From assembly GCA_934045905.1 (NCBI GenBank), contig OW203763.1, positions 19,846,948 through 19,910,947 on the forward strand: a DNA stretch of 64,000 bases, read 5' to 3'. This stretch comes from Leuctra nigra. Taxonomy: Eukaryota > Arthropoda > Insecta > Plecoptera > Leuctridae. Positions 1 to 13,200 of the stretch are shown here, one piece after another. Below the pieces are notes generated by a model, which saw only the letters and a list, made by a program, of their open reading frames with translations, did not search any database and had not been told where the DNA came from. Numbering within the stretch: the first letter of the stretch is position 1; every line of letters starts with the position of its first letter. The translations under genes were made by a program, and so were the position numbers.

Positions 1-314
1 CCCGTGGGGCGGTCGCACTGCTCAGCCAAGTTTGCTTCACATCAATTACACTCGCAGACATGCTGGTCAAATATCGCTAAACTGTCTTAAGCCAAATTTA
101 CAAGGTTCATTGAGAAAGTTCATGTGTGGATATCACCCAAAAGCCGAATGAACATCAAATGTTGTTAGTAATCAACTCATTATTATTGAATGAATAGTGA
201 TTTTATCATTCGGAACACTGGAATCATCGAATATACACGAGTACCTACATAAAATTGGCATTAATTACTAATTACTATAGTTTCGACGTATACAAATGTG
301 ATGTATCCACGGGA

Positions 315-397
315 GTACAGTCACATTCAGAAGTTGTTTACCAGATCCTCGTGTTGACATACTGGGATCTATAAACAACTTCTGAATGTGACTGTAC
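315..397. repeat. Foldback hairpin element, GTACAGTCA termini
   Basis: Left arm 315-340 and right arm 372-397 are perfect 26-bp inverted copies starting GTACAGTCACATTC; inside the 31-bp loop a further AGATCC/GGATCT pair extends the stem. The terminal GTACAGTCA is shared with the hairpin at 15778-15895, so both look like members of one short inverted-repeat (MITE-like) family. Superfamily not determined. Confidence 0.8.
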
Positions 398-828
398 ATT
401 AGAACCCCTTGTAAACTCAGCTTAAACAGAGACAATCAATGCTTCGAATGCCTCAGCTTTCTCGATCTCTCTTTCTATGTATATATGCAGGCCAGTCTCG
501 TTTCTCAAGTTTGCAACGACTACAGTCCTAAAGTATATATTAATCTTTATCTTAGGTGATAATTTTAATATTAATACAAATTATGACCTACTTGCCATGG
601 TCAATTTGAACTAAATAGGAGAGTTTACATTATTATACTAGTGAGATATTATTTTTAACTTATAAACCTGCATAACAATATATGGAATTTAAATACTAAA
701 TCTAAAAACACAAAATTATACTAAATTTACTTAAATTATTGAACTAAACCCTGCTACACATCAAAACAATGAATAAGTTTTATAAATTAATATAATTCTA
801 TCGTATACCTAATAGATAATTTGAACAA

Positions 829-834
829 TTTAAT
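829..834 (-). promoter_or_regulatory. Candidate polyadenylation signal (ATTAAA)
   Basis: On the minus strand this reads ATTAAA, the commonest variant of the AATAAA signal, about 300 nt past the stop codon of the 1131-21116 gene. The 3' flank is AT-rich, so such hexamers also arise by chance; no transcript evidence is available. Confidence 0.3.
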
Positions 835-1130
835 AGAATTAATTACAATACAAATATAAACATTCTAAAATCTATTCTACCTTTGGTGGACCAAATTTCT
901 AGCAATCAACCTGATATGTTATAATAACAATTTTCAATCCTTTGCCTTAATCTTGTTTCACTTCATTTTCGCCGTCCGCTCCATTTGTCATCATCACAGA
1001 CACAAAACAATTAATAATACTTTTCCACGTTAATATTGATATATACTTGTAATACTAGCAGCATTGCGCGAATGCGTGTTATGTACCTGTAAGTTCAATT
1101 GTTCATTCGACCACTAATTCTCGTCGGAAC

Positions 1131-1274
1131 TCAAGTGAGCTGCCGGCTGTATGAGAGCGCCATGGTGAAGACGATCGCTAAGAGTAGGGTCCAGTTGGTG
1201 ATGAGGACCGCCGATGAGTTGAAAGCGCCAGATATTGCGTCGCCGCAAGTCGGTAAAAACTCCACGCAATGGTC
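1131..1274 (-). CDS. Coding exon 5: last two cysteines, GPI signal, stop
   Basis: Residues 202-248 and TGA (1133-1131). Starts DHCVEFLPTCGDAISG (C204, C211) and ends with a hydrophobic tail of about 15 residues (TLLLAIVFTMAL) followed by a short polar end. The pattern of small residues (GAFNSSA), spacer and hydrophobic C terminus is typical of GPI-anchoring signals. Two NxS/T sequons (N220, N228) fall at or after the presumed cleavage region, so would probably be lost or unused. A type-I membrane protein with a tiny cytoplasmic tail is the alternative. Confidence 0.87.
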   Translation of the reverse strand, partial: DHCVEFLPTCGDAISGAFNSSAVLITNWTLLLAIVFTMALSYSRQLT

Positions 1275-4200
1275 CTAATGTGAAAAGAAAAAGAAAATCG
1301 ATTAGATTTTATTGACGAACTTTTTCTATTGGAGATTTTGTGAACTGGGCACATAATAAAAAGTATTTTGATCCAATTTGTATTACTGAAAGTGTCAAAC
1401 TCGAAATGATTTTCCTATACCTCCCATGTTAAAGTTTTGTTCATCCTCTGATAACATAAAATTGAAAACTCATTGTTGGACTGGAGTTGCAAACTACAGA
1501 ACATTAAATGAGTCTGTTGTACTTAAATATAGTTGAAATGTAGGGAAACGTTTTTTGAACTTGTAATTTCAAGAATATTTTTTTTTGTATAAGTCGATCG
1601 ATTGCTCTACCTTAAAGGAACTTAGCATTGAAAGTACGACTTACTTTCGTTTAATAGTGAATTTACTATTATAAACAATAGGACTATCTGCTATTTCTTC
1701 GTTGCCTGAACGAAGAAAGAACGTCATTCAATTGGAGTTGAAGAAGAATTAATTTACCAACTATGCTCTCAAATTGTCGAATTTACTATCTCCGAATAAA
1801 CGGAACGAATATATCAAGCAACTACTTGTTAGGTCTTATATAAAGGAAATTGAGTTGCATTAGCAGATAATAAAAATAAGCATACGTTTTTAAAAAGTGA
1901 ACCTCGTGAAATCCACAAAGCAGCTTCACAATCGGCCGTCATTTACTATCGCCAATTCAACCCCAAAGCGGACTATTCATTGCGATATAGTTTTAGCATG
2001 ATTGCTTTAAACTTGGTCTGGCCATTAGCTGAAAGGTACTTGGTTGATTATCACATAGCTTCAAAGGTACTCTGAAGTTCTACCGATTGCCATGCTGATT
2101 ATGATTGACATGTGAAACATCGCTCTCGATGGACGCTCGATTTTGAAATTATTTCAATTGTGCAGCACTTTGAACCTCATGGGATTCCAGTTTCGCCAGT
2201 TTGGACTGTTTGGACCTAGTTTCGCGAACTGCAGGAATTTGACTTTTGATTGTGACATCAAATATTCTGGGATAATTTCCAACACGGGAATACCTGTACC
2301 ATTGGAAGTAGAGGGGCGGGAAAGTCCATTTTCTCGATTTTGACTTACACACTTTTGGAATCATGAAATCAAACTATGTCAATTGCAACTAGAGTTAGAC
2401 TGTTGTGGTGCAATTCCATTTGATCGAGCATACAAAAGATGACTGAAACGGACTCCCGACCTTCTACCTCTAAGGCACAGGCTAATGGCTCCTGCTAAAG
2501 CTTACCTTGATCAAGGACGAGGACATGCGGTCCAAGAAGCGCTGTGTGAAGTTGGCAGTGACAGGACCGCACTGACTCAGGACGATGTCCTCGGAGCAGG
2601 ACAAATAGTCCTGGAACGAGCTGCAAAGCACAAGGACACAAGGTCATCCTCAAGGACAGATTCCTCTCGGGGTTGACCTGTACCAGAATCACCCTTTAAT
2701 TGCGTCGCCGAAACTCTCAATATAATGATATAAGTTTAAGATAAACGTGAGAGATCGAAGTTCCCAAGCATCATCACCTTTTTAAGTTTTACCATATTTT
2801 TTGAAAAATATAGCATAGCTTATTTTTTAGTTGGCTTCAGCAATAAAAAGCTGAAGGCAATATTTGTGCCCAACTCGTCTCAATTAGCTAAAAAATAAGG
2901 ACATTTTCATCTTTGGTGTTTATATTGCTAGGCTAAAAAATTAGCTATGATAATTATTTTTCACATTTTTCTTTTCATAATTTGAATGGTACAAATACGA
3001 TGACGATATTTAGGAAATACTATCTCCAGTTTTAACCCTCGAGTGCAGCCGACTCTTCACTAGCTAACGAACTGATTAAGGTATTCTGATTTCAGATCCA
3101 AATGATCTAATGATTATTTACACACTCTAAAGCTATCACAATATGCATGGACAGAAGTCGTAACGCCCTGGACTTGCCCTCTGAAGGTACCGAGTTCGAT
3201 TCCCGCGGCCGTCCCTCCTACATGAGTTTGTTCGTGGTTTCCCTCAGTCGGGACCCAAATGCTATGAAGGCTTTCTACCTATTAGCCCCTACCGCCTCCT
3301 TCCCACTGTCCATCATCACCTATTTGTCGTCATCTATCATCATAATCATTCATCTGTTGCCATTTTCCTATAGTTGCCGAACAGGTTAACGTAAAACACC
3401 ACTAAAGTGTATCAACCAATCACAGGATCTCATTCAAAAAGTATACCTGTGACCGCTCATATGATATTAGTGTGCGTGCAAAATTTGTGCAAACAAACCG
3501 ATAGATAAAGTGGCATAAGTCCCGCAGTAACGCTCGCTACTCTCGCTCAATAAAAAAAACCATCATGTAATAAAAACTAACAGTACTGTGAAATAGGGGA
3601 TCAATAATGAACAATAAGTATACCTTGGGGAGAGGGGTAACTTTTAAGCCCAGAAGGTATCCACTTATCAATAAACTGGCATTATCGTTTTCAATTGTCC
3701 ACCCACGTAATCCACAAAGGTTGCCATATCGTCTACTGAGAGTTGACGGGTCACTTGAGACCAAGCGACAAGAACACAAGTGGCAACATAGCTTTCCTCT
3801 ATCCATCACTCGACCAGTTCAGCATCAACAATCATACGATGAAACTTCCTCTTTATATAATGAAATATTGAAGCAAATCATATTGTTGGTTGATTTGTGT
3901 TGTGCATGCCTGAAGGTGTCACCATACCTGCTTGCCGGCCTAAACCCCCCCCCCCCCACCCCCTCCCCCACCCACCCACGTACTAACTCTCCCTTTCTCT
4001 CTCACACTCTCTTCGTACTCGCTAACATCTCATCTATTACGTACCTCTGCTATCAGCTGGGGGTTAAATTATAAACATTTTCATTATAGTAATGATTGCA
4101 TTGAAATACTGGCAACGGCACGGGATGGCTGGAGTGGACATGTTGTGTGGAGTGAGCTTACGAGTCAATTATTCGGGAACGATGTAGATGTGTAGTGTCA

Positions 4201-7200
4201 AAAAGCTACGTGAAGTGTTCTCAGCGTTATGGTTAATGACATCCCACTAGATACAATGGATCGACTCCGATTCCGAAATATATATACTTTTCAAGAATAC
4301 AGTAACTGTCATTAACAATGGAGAGCTTCAAAAATCGATAATCCTTCTAAACTATATTGTTGGATTAATTTTTTTTAAATGAAATAACATTGTGATTCTG
4401 ATCTGACTAATCCAAAAAGAAACCTACCTAATACAATTAGTCTTCATAAATAATGACATCAAAGGAAATCCATTCGCATTCCAGAATAAATAAATAAAAT
4501 AGTTGTTTTCTTTGGTAACTGAATTTAAATTATTAATACCAGATCGAGGCTGGATAGTTTGAATTCAGAGAAACAATTTGACAATCAATTCAAACATCGA
4601 ATAAACAAGTAAAAAAGCGAGATTCGAGTTCGAAATTGCTTTTGATTGCAGTGGTTTCGAATCCGCACATCAAAGAACGAGTGAGCAGAAATACTGTCCA
4701 GTTCGACGTTCTTTTTCCGTATTAGAGAGCCTTTCAGTCACTGATATTCAGCTTGAAAGTTAGCTAATGAAATTGTACATTTCGCTCTGGCCATTGCCAT
4801 TCTATTATAGACTGACAATTGGCTCTTTCAAATGACATTATAACAATCGACCTTTTGCGTATGTGTTGGTATGGAGCTGGCAAAAAAGAAACGAGTAGAA
4901 ATGCCACTTTGATTGTTGAAAATTTCATGCAGAAACCTCAATAAAAATTTCATATGCACAACGGTAGCGCCACGATATTCGTGTAATTTTTATTGTTTTA
5001 ATTTGCATGATTTATTACAGAAACTTTACCACAACAAAAACTTCGAGATTCCAACGTAATTTCTTGGTTAACGGTGTGGCTATGAAATGAGTGATTGGGA
5101 GACAACGCATTTACCATCGCGTTTGATTGGCTCATTCCAGGTCATTACGTCTATTCAAACGCAACGTTTTCGGCGGGAATGACGCTTTATACGGGAAACA
5201 TTTTATTCAGATTTTTTTGTCGATAGAAGATTCGGAAAGGGGAAGAAAATTCAATTTCTAGAAAGAAACAAAAAATATATACACTTCTGCGCGTTGGTTA
5301 CATCCGGCATAACGCAATTGTCAGCCACTGAATTGAACGCGGAAAAGCCGCATCCCCACATCGCTTCAAATCAACTCACATCCTATCAATTTCTTCGATC
5401 ACTCTTTTTATAGAAGACTAAAGAATCTTTGATTTTTGTGGCTTTCGGTCTGTCAAATATTATTTGGCCTTTCCTTATATGGAATCAAACTTGTGTGTTA
5501 TTTCAGTCCATTCTATTGATTTTTATAGTGTTTGGCTAGAACGGAAACAGCTAGTTGGGCAACGAAAATTGCCTTTGTGAAATGGCTCGATTTCTTCCTC
5601 CTAGCTGGTTTTCGCTTTCTGGTTCAACTTCTACAATTCTCTTTTATTGAGTTTGCACTGATAAATAGCCTCGTATCAATTCATGATTGCTCGAACAAAC
5701 GCACTGTAATACATATATGATTAGAGAGATTTTTGCAGTTGTTTTTATATAATGACATGCTTTAAGGATAATACTGCGTATGAGAAACTAATATCAACTC
5801 TTAGTATCATACGCAGTATTATACCTTAAAGCATGACATTTTATATATAGTATATCTATGCCAATGTAGGAATAATGCTCTAAAGACAGCTCGCACCGAA
5901 GTGTAAATGTAATTTCGTTATTAATTTTATTACGGATCAATTACCCCACGAATATCGTAATAATTCTCGTCTGTCGTTATAATTGCAATTAGTATTAGTC
6001 AATACAGCAGTATATTTGACGCATGGTAGGAGACAAAATGCACTGCAGCGTTAGAGATTTTAATGAAATAACAAGCAAGAACCGGCAAAGGCGAAGTTAA
6101 TAACACTACAGAAATGATTACATTGACAGTGATAAAATTACGTCACACCATTTCGACCACTTTAATTAATTTTAATGAATAACTGTTTCGAACATTATCA
6201 GTTACCTCTCAAATCCATTGTCAAATGTGTTTGATAGATTCCACAGTCCCTCTCTAAGCTCTAAATATGTTTGATTAAGTCTGCGAAAGAAAACATATAT
6301 TTTTTAATTTTTTTTACAAGTGATAATTCTTACGAAATTGACATTATTTCGAGTTAGGAATTTATTGATATCCGAGGATGTGTAATCGCTCTTCCCGCTT
6401 TGCCGCGACATACACAAGGTTTGGACCCCCCCCCCCCCCCCCACTCACAATCCAAAAACGTGACGCACATAACTGCAACTCGATCAACCACAAAACCAAT
6501 CTCGTAAGAAGAATGAAAATATCCTGCAGGATCGTCTGTGAGACTTGTGTCCAGGAGCGAGAAGGAATGGATTCACGTTTAAATTGTCGGACTCGAGACG
6601 TCTGAAGTTGAGGGGGGATCAAGAGGGGACTCGACAACGCACGCACTCCACCAAGATTAAAATATAAAAATAAAAGTTATAAAATTTAAATTTGTATAGT
6701 TAAACAGTAGTTTATAATATCCGTCCCACTCTATGTGGAGCGTAATACAAATGATTATGATTAGTTGTGAAGATGATGATGCCTTCCTCAAATGCCTCCG
6801 ACTGAGGAAACGACGACAAACCCGGATTAGGAAGGATGCCCGCGGGCATAGAACTCGGTCCTCCGGAGTGCAGTCCAGATCGTATTGCATGATCCAACTT
6901 GCTCCATGGTTACGCATGGTGTACGCAAATTGGTGGGGGGAGAGGGGGGGGGGTACTTATTTGTATTTATTATAATATTTTAATTATCGTATCAAAACCA
7001 GATATTCAGATTATTTTTACGTTTAAAGCTAATTTTAAATATGTCTACAAATGGTGGCATAAGTGGGATTTTCGGATTTTCTCATTTTGACATCAGATCC
7101 AGATATTCGGTTATTTTTTGTGATGGATTGACAATAATAACATGTAAGTTACGCAATTCGTGACTTGAAAATACGCTAATGGCTAATTCCGCTACAAAGG

Positions 7201-10200
7201 AACTGAACGATTTTCATACCCCTATTCGATTTTGATCACACTGGTAGAATTATTTGAAGTCCTAAAGAAACATTTATCTAATGCTGTTTGGCACTACCTC
7301 AAGGGCCGTTGAAATAACTGCCCACCCACACACCCCTGAAAATCTAAATAAAGAGAAGAAAGTCTAACATTTGATCCGTCGGAGATAACAGATATTTTTA
7401 GAATATAGAGCTAATGATGTGACCTTTTACACAGTACATTTAAACAACGAACAGTAATTTAAAAAACATTACTGCTACAAGGGTGACTGAACCAAAGTGA
7501 CTCATTGTATGATTACTTACAAGTTGATTAAGTTTCGTTAGAGGCAGAGAGAAGTAGTTTAGGAGTAGCAAAGAAGAGTTTGCATTAATATATAAGAAAT
7601 TGATAATCCTTGTATCTAGAAAGTCAAAGTTAGTACCTTTTTTTGTTAAAACATAAATAGAACTACATGCTGTTTTAAAGACTGAACTAAAAATTACAAA
7701 TACACAAAATACTACAAAAAGGTACTCAAAAATACTAAAATCTTAATACAATTTAGAACAATTTCTTTTTTATAATATTATTTTTAACACAAATTTTCTC
7801 ATCAAAATATACTGGAAGAGTACTTTTGCCGGCGCACAGCTTAGGTAGGGTGATATTCAAAAGTTCGCAGCCAAATCCCCATGTTGGTCCATGGAAGTAA
7901 TGGAAGTGGCTGTACACGTATTCATAACACATTACTAAGAACATGTCTTTACTTCTCGTAATACTCTTCTTTACATGGCCTTGTAGACAATGACTCGTAT
8001 GTTTACTTTTTAAAACGCGAGCGTCATTTGGTTTTGTTACATATTTTGAAACAGCTGGTTACTATTTAAAAAAAACTAATTTGTCTAAATAAATCACTCC
8101 ATCTCAACGTTTCAAAAGTTAGAAGCACCTGCGGGAATCGTTGTCTTCTCAAATTTCTATTTTCGGGAAATGCAACGCAAGCAATCACTATTTTACAAAC
8201 AGAAAACAGCAATGTTTACTTCGAATAAAAATAATAAATTCGACCACGTTTTATACAAATCAAGAGGACAACGATTTTTTTTATGATTTGATATGGAGTA
8301 AATAAGATTTTGAGAATTAAGTGTTTATTAGAACATAAAGTGTTTCTTAAAATCAATTAAATGAAAGTAGGTATTGATTTCAACCTGATCTCTGAATGAC
8401 ATACAGAAAGTGACATATCCCGAGCTATCTAATTAATGTGTTGACCAATGGACCCATCGCATTGTTAACATACCACATCTAACGAATGATGTATTACGTC
8501 AAGAACTCATAAACATAAAAACAAAGCTACAATTAACTTGCACCTTCTCACTAATCTTTGATAATTACGTTAACAAATATTGTGTAATGAATTATCACCT
8601 GAGCCACATGACACCTCATTGTTACTGGCATTTGATTAGAGTTTTAATTACATCTGAATACAAATACTTTCAAGTGTCAACACTGTTGACGCGTAATATT
8701 GCATGTGATTGAAAACCACGCTAATTTCAATACGACCACAATGTGATTGCGAAAGTTATTGTTATGTTAGATGTTATTGTTAATTATTTGTATTTTGCAA
8801 GGTAACATTACTGAGGGCTTTATTAACGATGACTAACGTCAAATGACGAATTCGCAGAAATCATGAAATCATTAATTTATTATCAGGGATGCACGATCTT
8901 TTAGCATTGTAATGCATTTTAATATCAATCGCCTGTACAAAACCAATGGACTGACTAATTGACATTTTCTGAAAGTGTTACCAAAACACATCGATTAAAT
9001 TGTGGTGATCATATCATATACATAGTTATGCTAGTTGCGATTACCTGAAAGTGACTTATAATTGAGTACCTATTTTTATAATTTTCCAGACGTTTTAGCG
9101 GCCATATTTTACCAAATAAACCCATGAAAAAAAAACAAGCCACACTTGCTATCAATATGCCAAAAATTTGGACTGCTCCTGTCGTCGTTAGGCGGGTACA
9201 GTTGTAATAAATACCAACTGCAATATGAAAAGATTTTCCTCGAGTGGGACTCGAACCCACGACCTTCCGATATCCAGTCAGATGCTCTACCAACTGAGCT
9301 ACCGAGGCAGTTCATATTGCAGCGGCTGTGTTCGCGTTAGCAACTTAACGATTTGGAAGATAGGGCCAGAAGACCGTGAACAGAAGACAGTTGTCTTATG
9401 TTGTCTTACTAATGTTGTCTTAAAAGTGGCAATTCCCAATTTTAGTATTTCTAACAGCAGTAGACAATAATATGCCATTTACAAAACAATAAAGTATTTC
9501 TTTAAAATTTCCAGCAGAAATGATTTTATTCCATACAGAAATCAGAATTCAAATTTTGGATATTGATAATAATTTAGTACGTTTGAACTTCACGGTACAA
9601 ATTGTCCTTAATTCGTCAAATACGATTAGGGAATCTTTGAATATCATCATGTATAAAGACGTATCCCTCTCCTTATGGGAAGTTATAGCTGCATACTGCT
9701 GAACGGACGGCATCATCACATGTCATTGACTTACCAGCAAACTGTGCGCATCTGCGCCATGCCTTCCGCTTGCGTCGCCGTTGCGTTCTTGCGGTCCGGC
9801 GAGTTGACGCTCTGTATCATCTGGGTGTAGTGCGTCGCGCATTCCTCGTATTCCGTCTTCACTTTACGCATGCACGGGGCATGAAGCAAGAACTCTGCGG
9901 GAAGAGAAAATGAAAATACGTTCAGATCATTAGCATATTGAATATTTCATATAGGGAAGACGAGACGTTTGCGATTGCCCCTCCCCCCCACCCCCCTTAC
10001 GAAATCAGTGATGAAATAAAAGAATAATGACTACAAAAATACGTAACAGGAAAACCACACTAAAAATGAAAGTTACATACGTAAACCACAAGTTCAATGC
10101 CAACCGCAGATAAGGAATTGTTGAAATTAAGAAAACCCTAGATTCCCGACAAACATTCCAACCTCAATTTCCTCTAAATTATTATTTCCAGTGAATTGAA

Positions 10201-13200
10201 ATTCCGATTTATTGGAATACGAATATTTTACATATATTTTTATATTTTCCGCATTCATAGTTTCATGGAGTATATTTGTACTGATGGAAGTAAATATGAG
10301 AGAAAAGGAAGAGTTATTATCCTTTCCAGAAACTAAAGCCTCACCATAATACTTATACATGCTTCGAGAGACGATTGGAGATGAGCCAAATAACGAAAAG
10401 GATAACAAGAAAGAGAAACTTCGATGTAATTATAAATGTTAATAATGACGGATAGAAAAGTGCATTCTGTAGTGCTTCTGTACGATCCAACACACAATCT
10501 TGAATGATTTGTGTTTTGCATATTTGTCACCAAATGAGATTTAAAATTATTCGTGGACATTTTCGGGATAAACATGTATAGACAACAATTTACTATAACA
10601 TCAAATAAACCTCAACCTTCTTCGTGTTTCAATTCACAGCGATCTAGCGTGTGCGCGCAATGGGAAGTAGTAGTACAGAACAAAGTACAGTAGTACAGTA
10701 GTACAGTAGTACAGAGTTCTGTGGGACAGAACAAGCTCACGGTTTTGCTACTTGTGATGTTGAATGAAGTAGCAGTCTACTTTGGTGGCAGGTGTAGGAT
10801 AGAACAAAGCTCACGGTTTTGCTACTTGTGATGTTGAATGTAGTAGCAGTCTACTTTGGTGGCAGGTGTAGGATAGAACAAAGCTCACGGTTTTGCTACT
10901 TGTGATGTTGAATGTAGTAGCAGTCTACTTTGGTGGCAGGTGTAGGATAGAACAAAGCTCACGGTTTTGCTACTTGTGATGTTGAATGTAGTAGCTGTCT
11001 ACTTTGGTGGCAGATGTAGGATAGAACAAAGCTCACGGTTTTGCTACTTGTGATGTTGAATGTAGTAGCAGTCTACTTTGGTGGCAGGTGTAGGATAGAA
11101 CAAAGCACACGGTTTTGCTACTTGAGATGTTGAATGAAGTAGCAGTCTACTTTGGTGGCAGGTGTAGGACAGAACAAAGCACACGGTTTTGCTACTTGTG
11201 ATGTTGAATGAAGTAGCAGCCTACTTTGGTGGCAGGTGTAGGATAGAACAAAGCTCACGGTTTTGCTACTTGTGATGTTGAATGTAGTAGCAGTCTACTT
11301 TGGTGGCAGGTGTAGGACAGAACAAAGCACACGGTTTTGCTACTTGTGATGTTGAATGAAGTAGCATACTACTTTGGTGGCAGGTGTAGGATAGAACAAA
11401 GCTCACGGTTTTGCTACTTGTGATGTTGAATGTAGTAGCAGTCTACTTTGGTGGCAGGTGTAGGACAGAACAAAGCACACGGTTTTGCTACTTGTGATGT
11501 TGAATGTAGTAGCAGTCTACTTTGGTGGCAGGTGTAGGATAGAACAAAGCTCACGGGTAAGCGCGCAGTTTCTTGTGGCGGAAGGTGAAGTTATTTTTTT
11601 AACTTATTGCCGTGATATGGAAAACAGTAGTGATCTACTTTGGTGGAAGGCTTAGGACCAAATACAGCTTAATTTATTCGATTACTAAATTCAGTCTCTA
11701 CTGGCGGGATTCAATTGCAACTAGTTCCACGAAACTGTAACAGCCGAGCGTCTACCGACTTACGGAGTAGAGCTGTGTCATGTATTATAACAAACATAAC
11801 AACATTTATTTAATAATATTACATCCATTCAAAAGGTCATAAAAAAAATGTTTGCTTAATTTAATTATATTATAGACTCTTGTCTGTCTAAGGATACGTC
11901 GTCTAAAACTAGATCTATCATTTTGGTGGCTCCACAGCAGGAGCGTCGCAACGTGTATAATACAGAATGAATATTCACCTTGTTGATACGGCCCCTCCCT
12001 GCAGAGATCCTCTATGACCATCTTTGTGCCGGAGTAGAGCCGGTTGAACTGATTGCGCATATCAGAGGGCATGCAGCGCAGCGTGTAGCTGTCAATACAG
12101 CGTAGGCCAGATGTCAGTTCGCTGGAAAGAGGAAACGAACATTTATTTCATCGCAACCCTCTAGACATTCAAGCAAGTGGGGAGAGGTGTATGAAGAAAT
12201 ATATATTTCAATAGTATTGTAAGGTATTTTGTAAGATTCGTCGTCCTTTGCCAGAGCTGTGCGAATGAAATCGGAAAGGGATACACAGAGATGAATGGAA
12301 TGTGAGAGGAACTAATCATGTTGAGGGTGTTTAGAAGGATTCATCATGCGAATAGTTTCACCTGGTCTGTGTCAGTTAAATGCGCCATAATAAGTAGCAA
12401 CTTATTGATTATGAATTTAAATTTTACGTAGTAGACAAGATTTTGCTTTTCTTGAAAAGTTTCTAGAACGGATGAACAGTCTGGAAAACTCGCATTCCGG
12501 CTCACATTCCAACTTAAAATATGATGCTGTTTTCCTGCATATTGCCCGATATCATATCCAATAAAAGCACAGCAATCCAATTGCACATAACAAATTGCGT
12601 TCGCTAAGTTTCGCGACAAAAAAAGTCGTATGACACGAATGTGTTTTTTTAAAAACTGGTTTTATTTCAAAATGCACACTAGCCACTACGGAGTATATAT
12701 AGAAAGATTGGATTTTTATTTGACGATAGTGGCTAGACTAATTTGACCCTTACAAACCCTTTCCACCACTTTTTTTCCGTTCCCCATTGGGCGATCTCTA
12801 CGAATCACATTCCACCAGCTATACCCGTGTTCGGCGAGCTGCTTGGTGAAATTACTTTAATGGTCTGACACTTCAATTAGGCACCCTCCAATTTCTTGCC
12901 ACTGAATGTTGTGGTAAAGTTCTCGGCAGATGCTGTGTCCGTTCGGCCTCAGAGTTAACTGCCATGTTGAGGGGTGACCAAAAAGCACAGGTGAGATGAA
13001 ACCAAGACGTCGTTTCATTTGCGCTTTTTTCTTTTGATATGGTTTGGAATTTAGCGTAATATTATATTTCGTGATTCGATGTTTGTATAATAAATACTCT
13101 TGTTGCTTTTAAAGACCAAGGAAGTCTTGGCATATAAATTTTGCCAACGTTATTCGTAAATAATAACATGAATAAATGAATTACAATAGAAGTCAAGACG

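Larger units (their letters stand above)
1..1130. other. 3' flank of the GPI-protein gene, no further gene seen
   Basis: AT-rich sequence downstream of the stop codon of the minus-strand gene. It should hold that gene's 3' UTR (upper part) and contains one perfect hairpin element at 315-397. No open frame of note and no second gene were seen on either strand. Confidence 0.6.
2621..9734 (-). other. Intron 3 (7.1 kb) of the GPI-protein gene
   Basis: Bounded by GTAAGT donor and CTTTGCAG acceptor (minus strand). It contains a complete tRNA-like cloverleaf (9238-9308), two SINE copies (3147-3390 and 6725-6905), two foldback hairpins (5751-5841 and 2803-2964), C-runs at 3945-3957 and 6426-6442 and G-rich tracts near 6934-6953. 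No additional coding exon was needed to close the reading frame. Confidence 0.8.
9895..11978 (-). other. Intron 2 (2.1 kb), largely a 74-bp minisatellite
   Basis: GTGAAT donor, CCGCAG acceptor (minus strand). About 0.83 kb of it is the 74-bp tandem array at 10723-11556, preceded by a short AGTAGTAC-type microsatellite (about 10668-10722). The rest is AT-rich with a short C-rich run near 9980-9998. Confidence 0.8.

Noticed and set aside
3607..4074. 155-codon plus-strand ORF
   Set aside because: The C-terminal part is the translation of a poly-C/CACCC tract, and the remainder lacks any recognisable motif; it lies in an intron of the minus-strand gene.
9009..9293. 94-codon minus-strand ORF containing VVGSSPTRGK
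   Set aside because: This peptide is the typical translation of a tRNA-like T arm in SINEs; the frame is a shadow of the tRNA-like element at 9238-9308.
9238..9308. Functional tRNA-Ser(GGA)
   Set aside because: Short variable arm, an acceptor-stem mismatch and the flanking inverted repeats argue against a genuine serine tRNA.
10723..11556. CRISPR-like array
   Set aside because: The 74-bp units are directly tandem with no unique spacers, and the setting is a eukaryotic intron.
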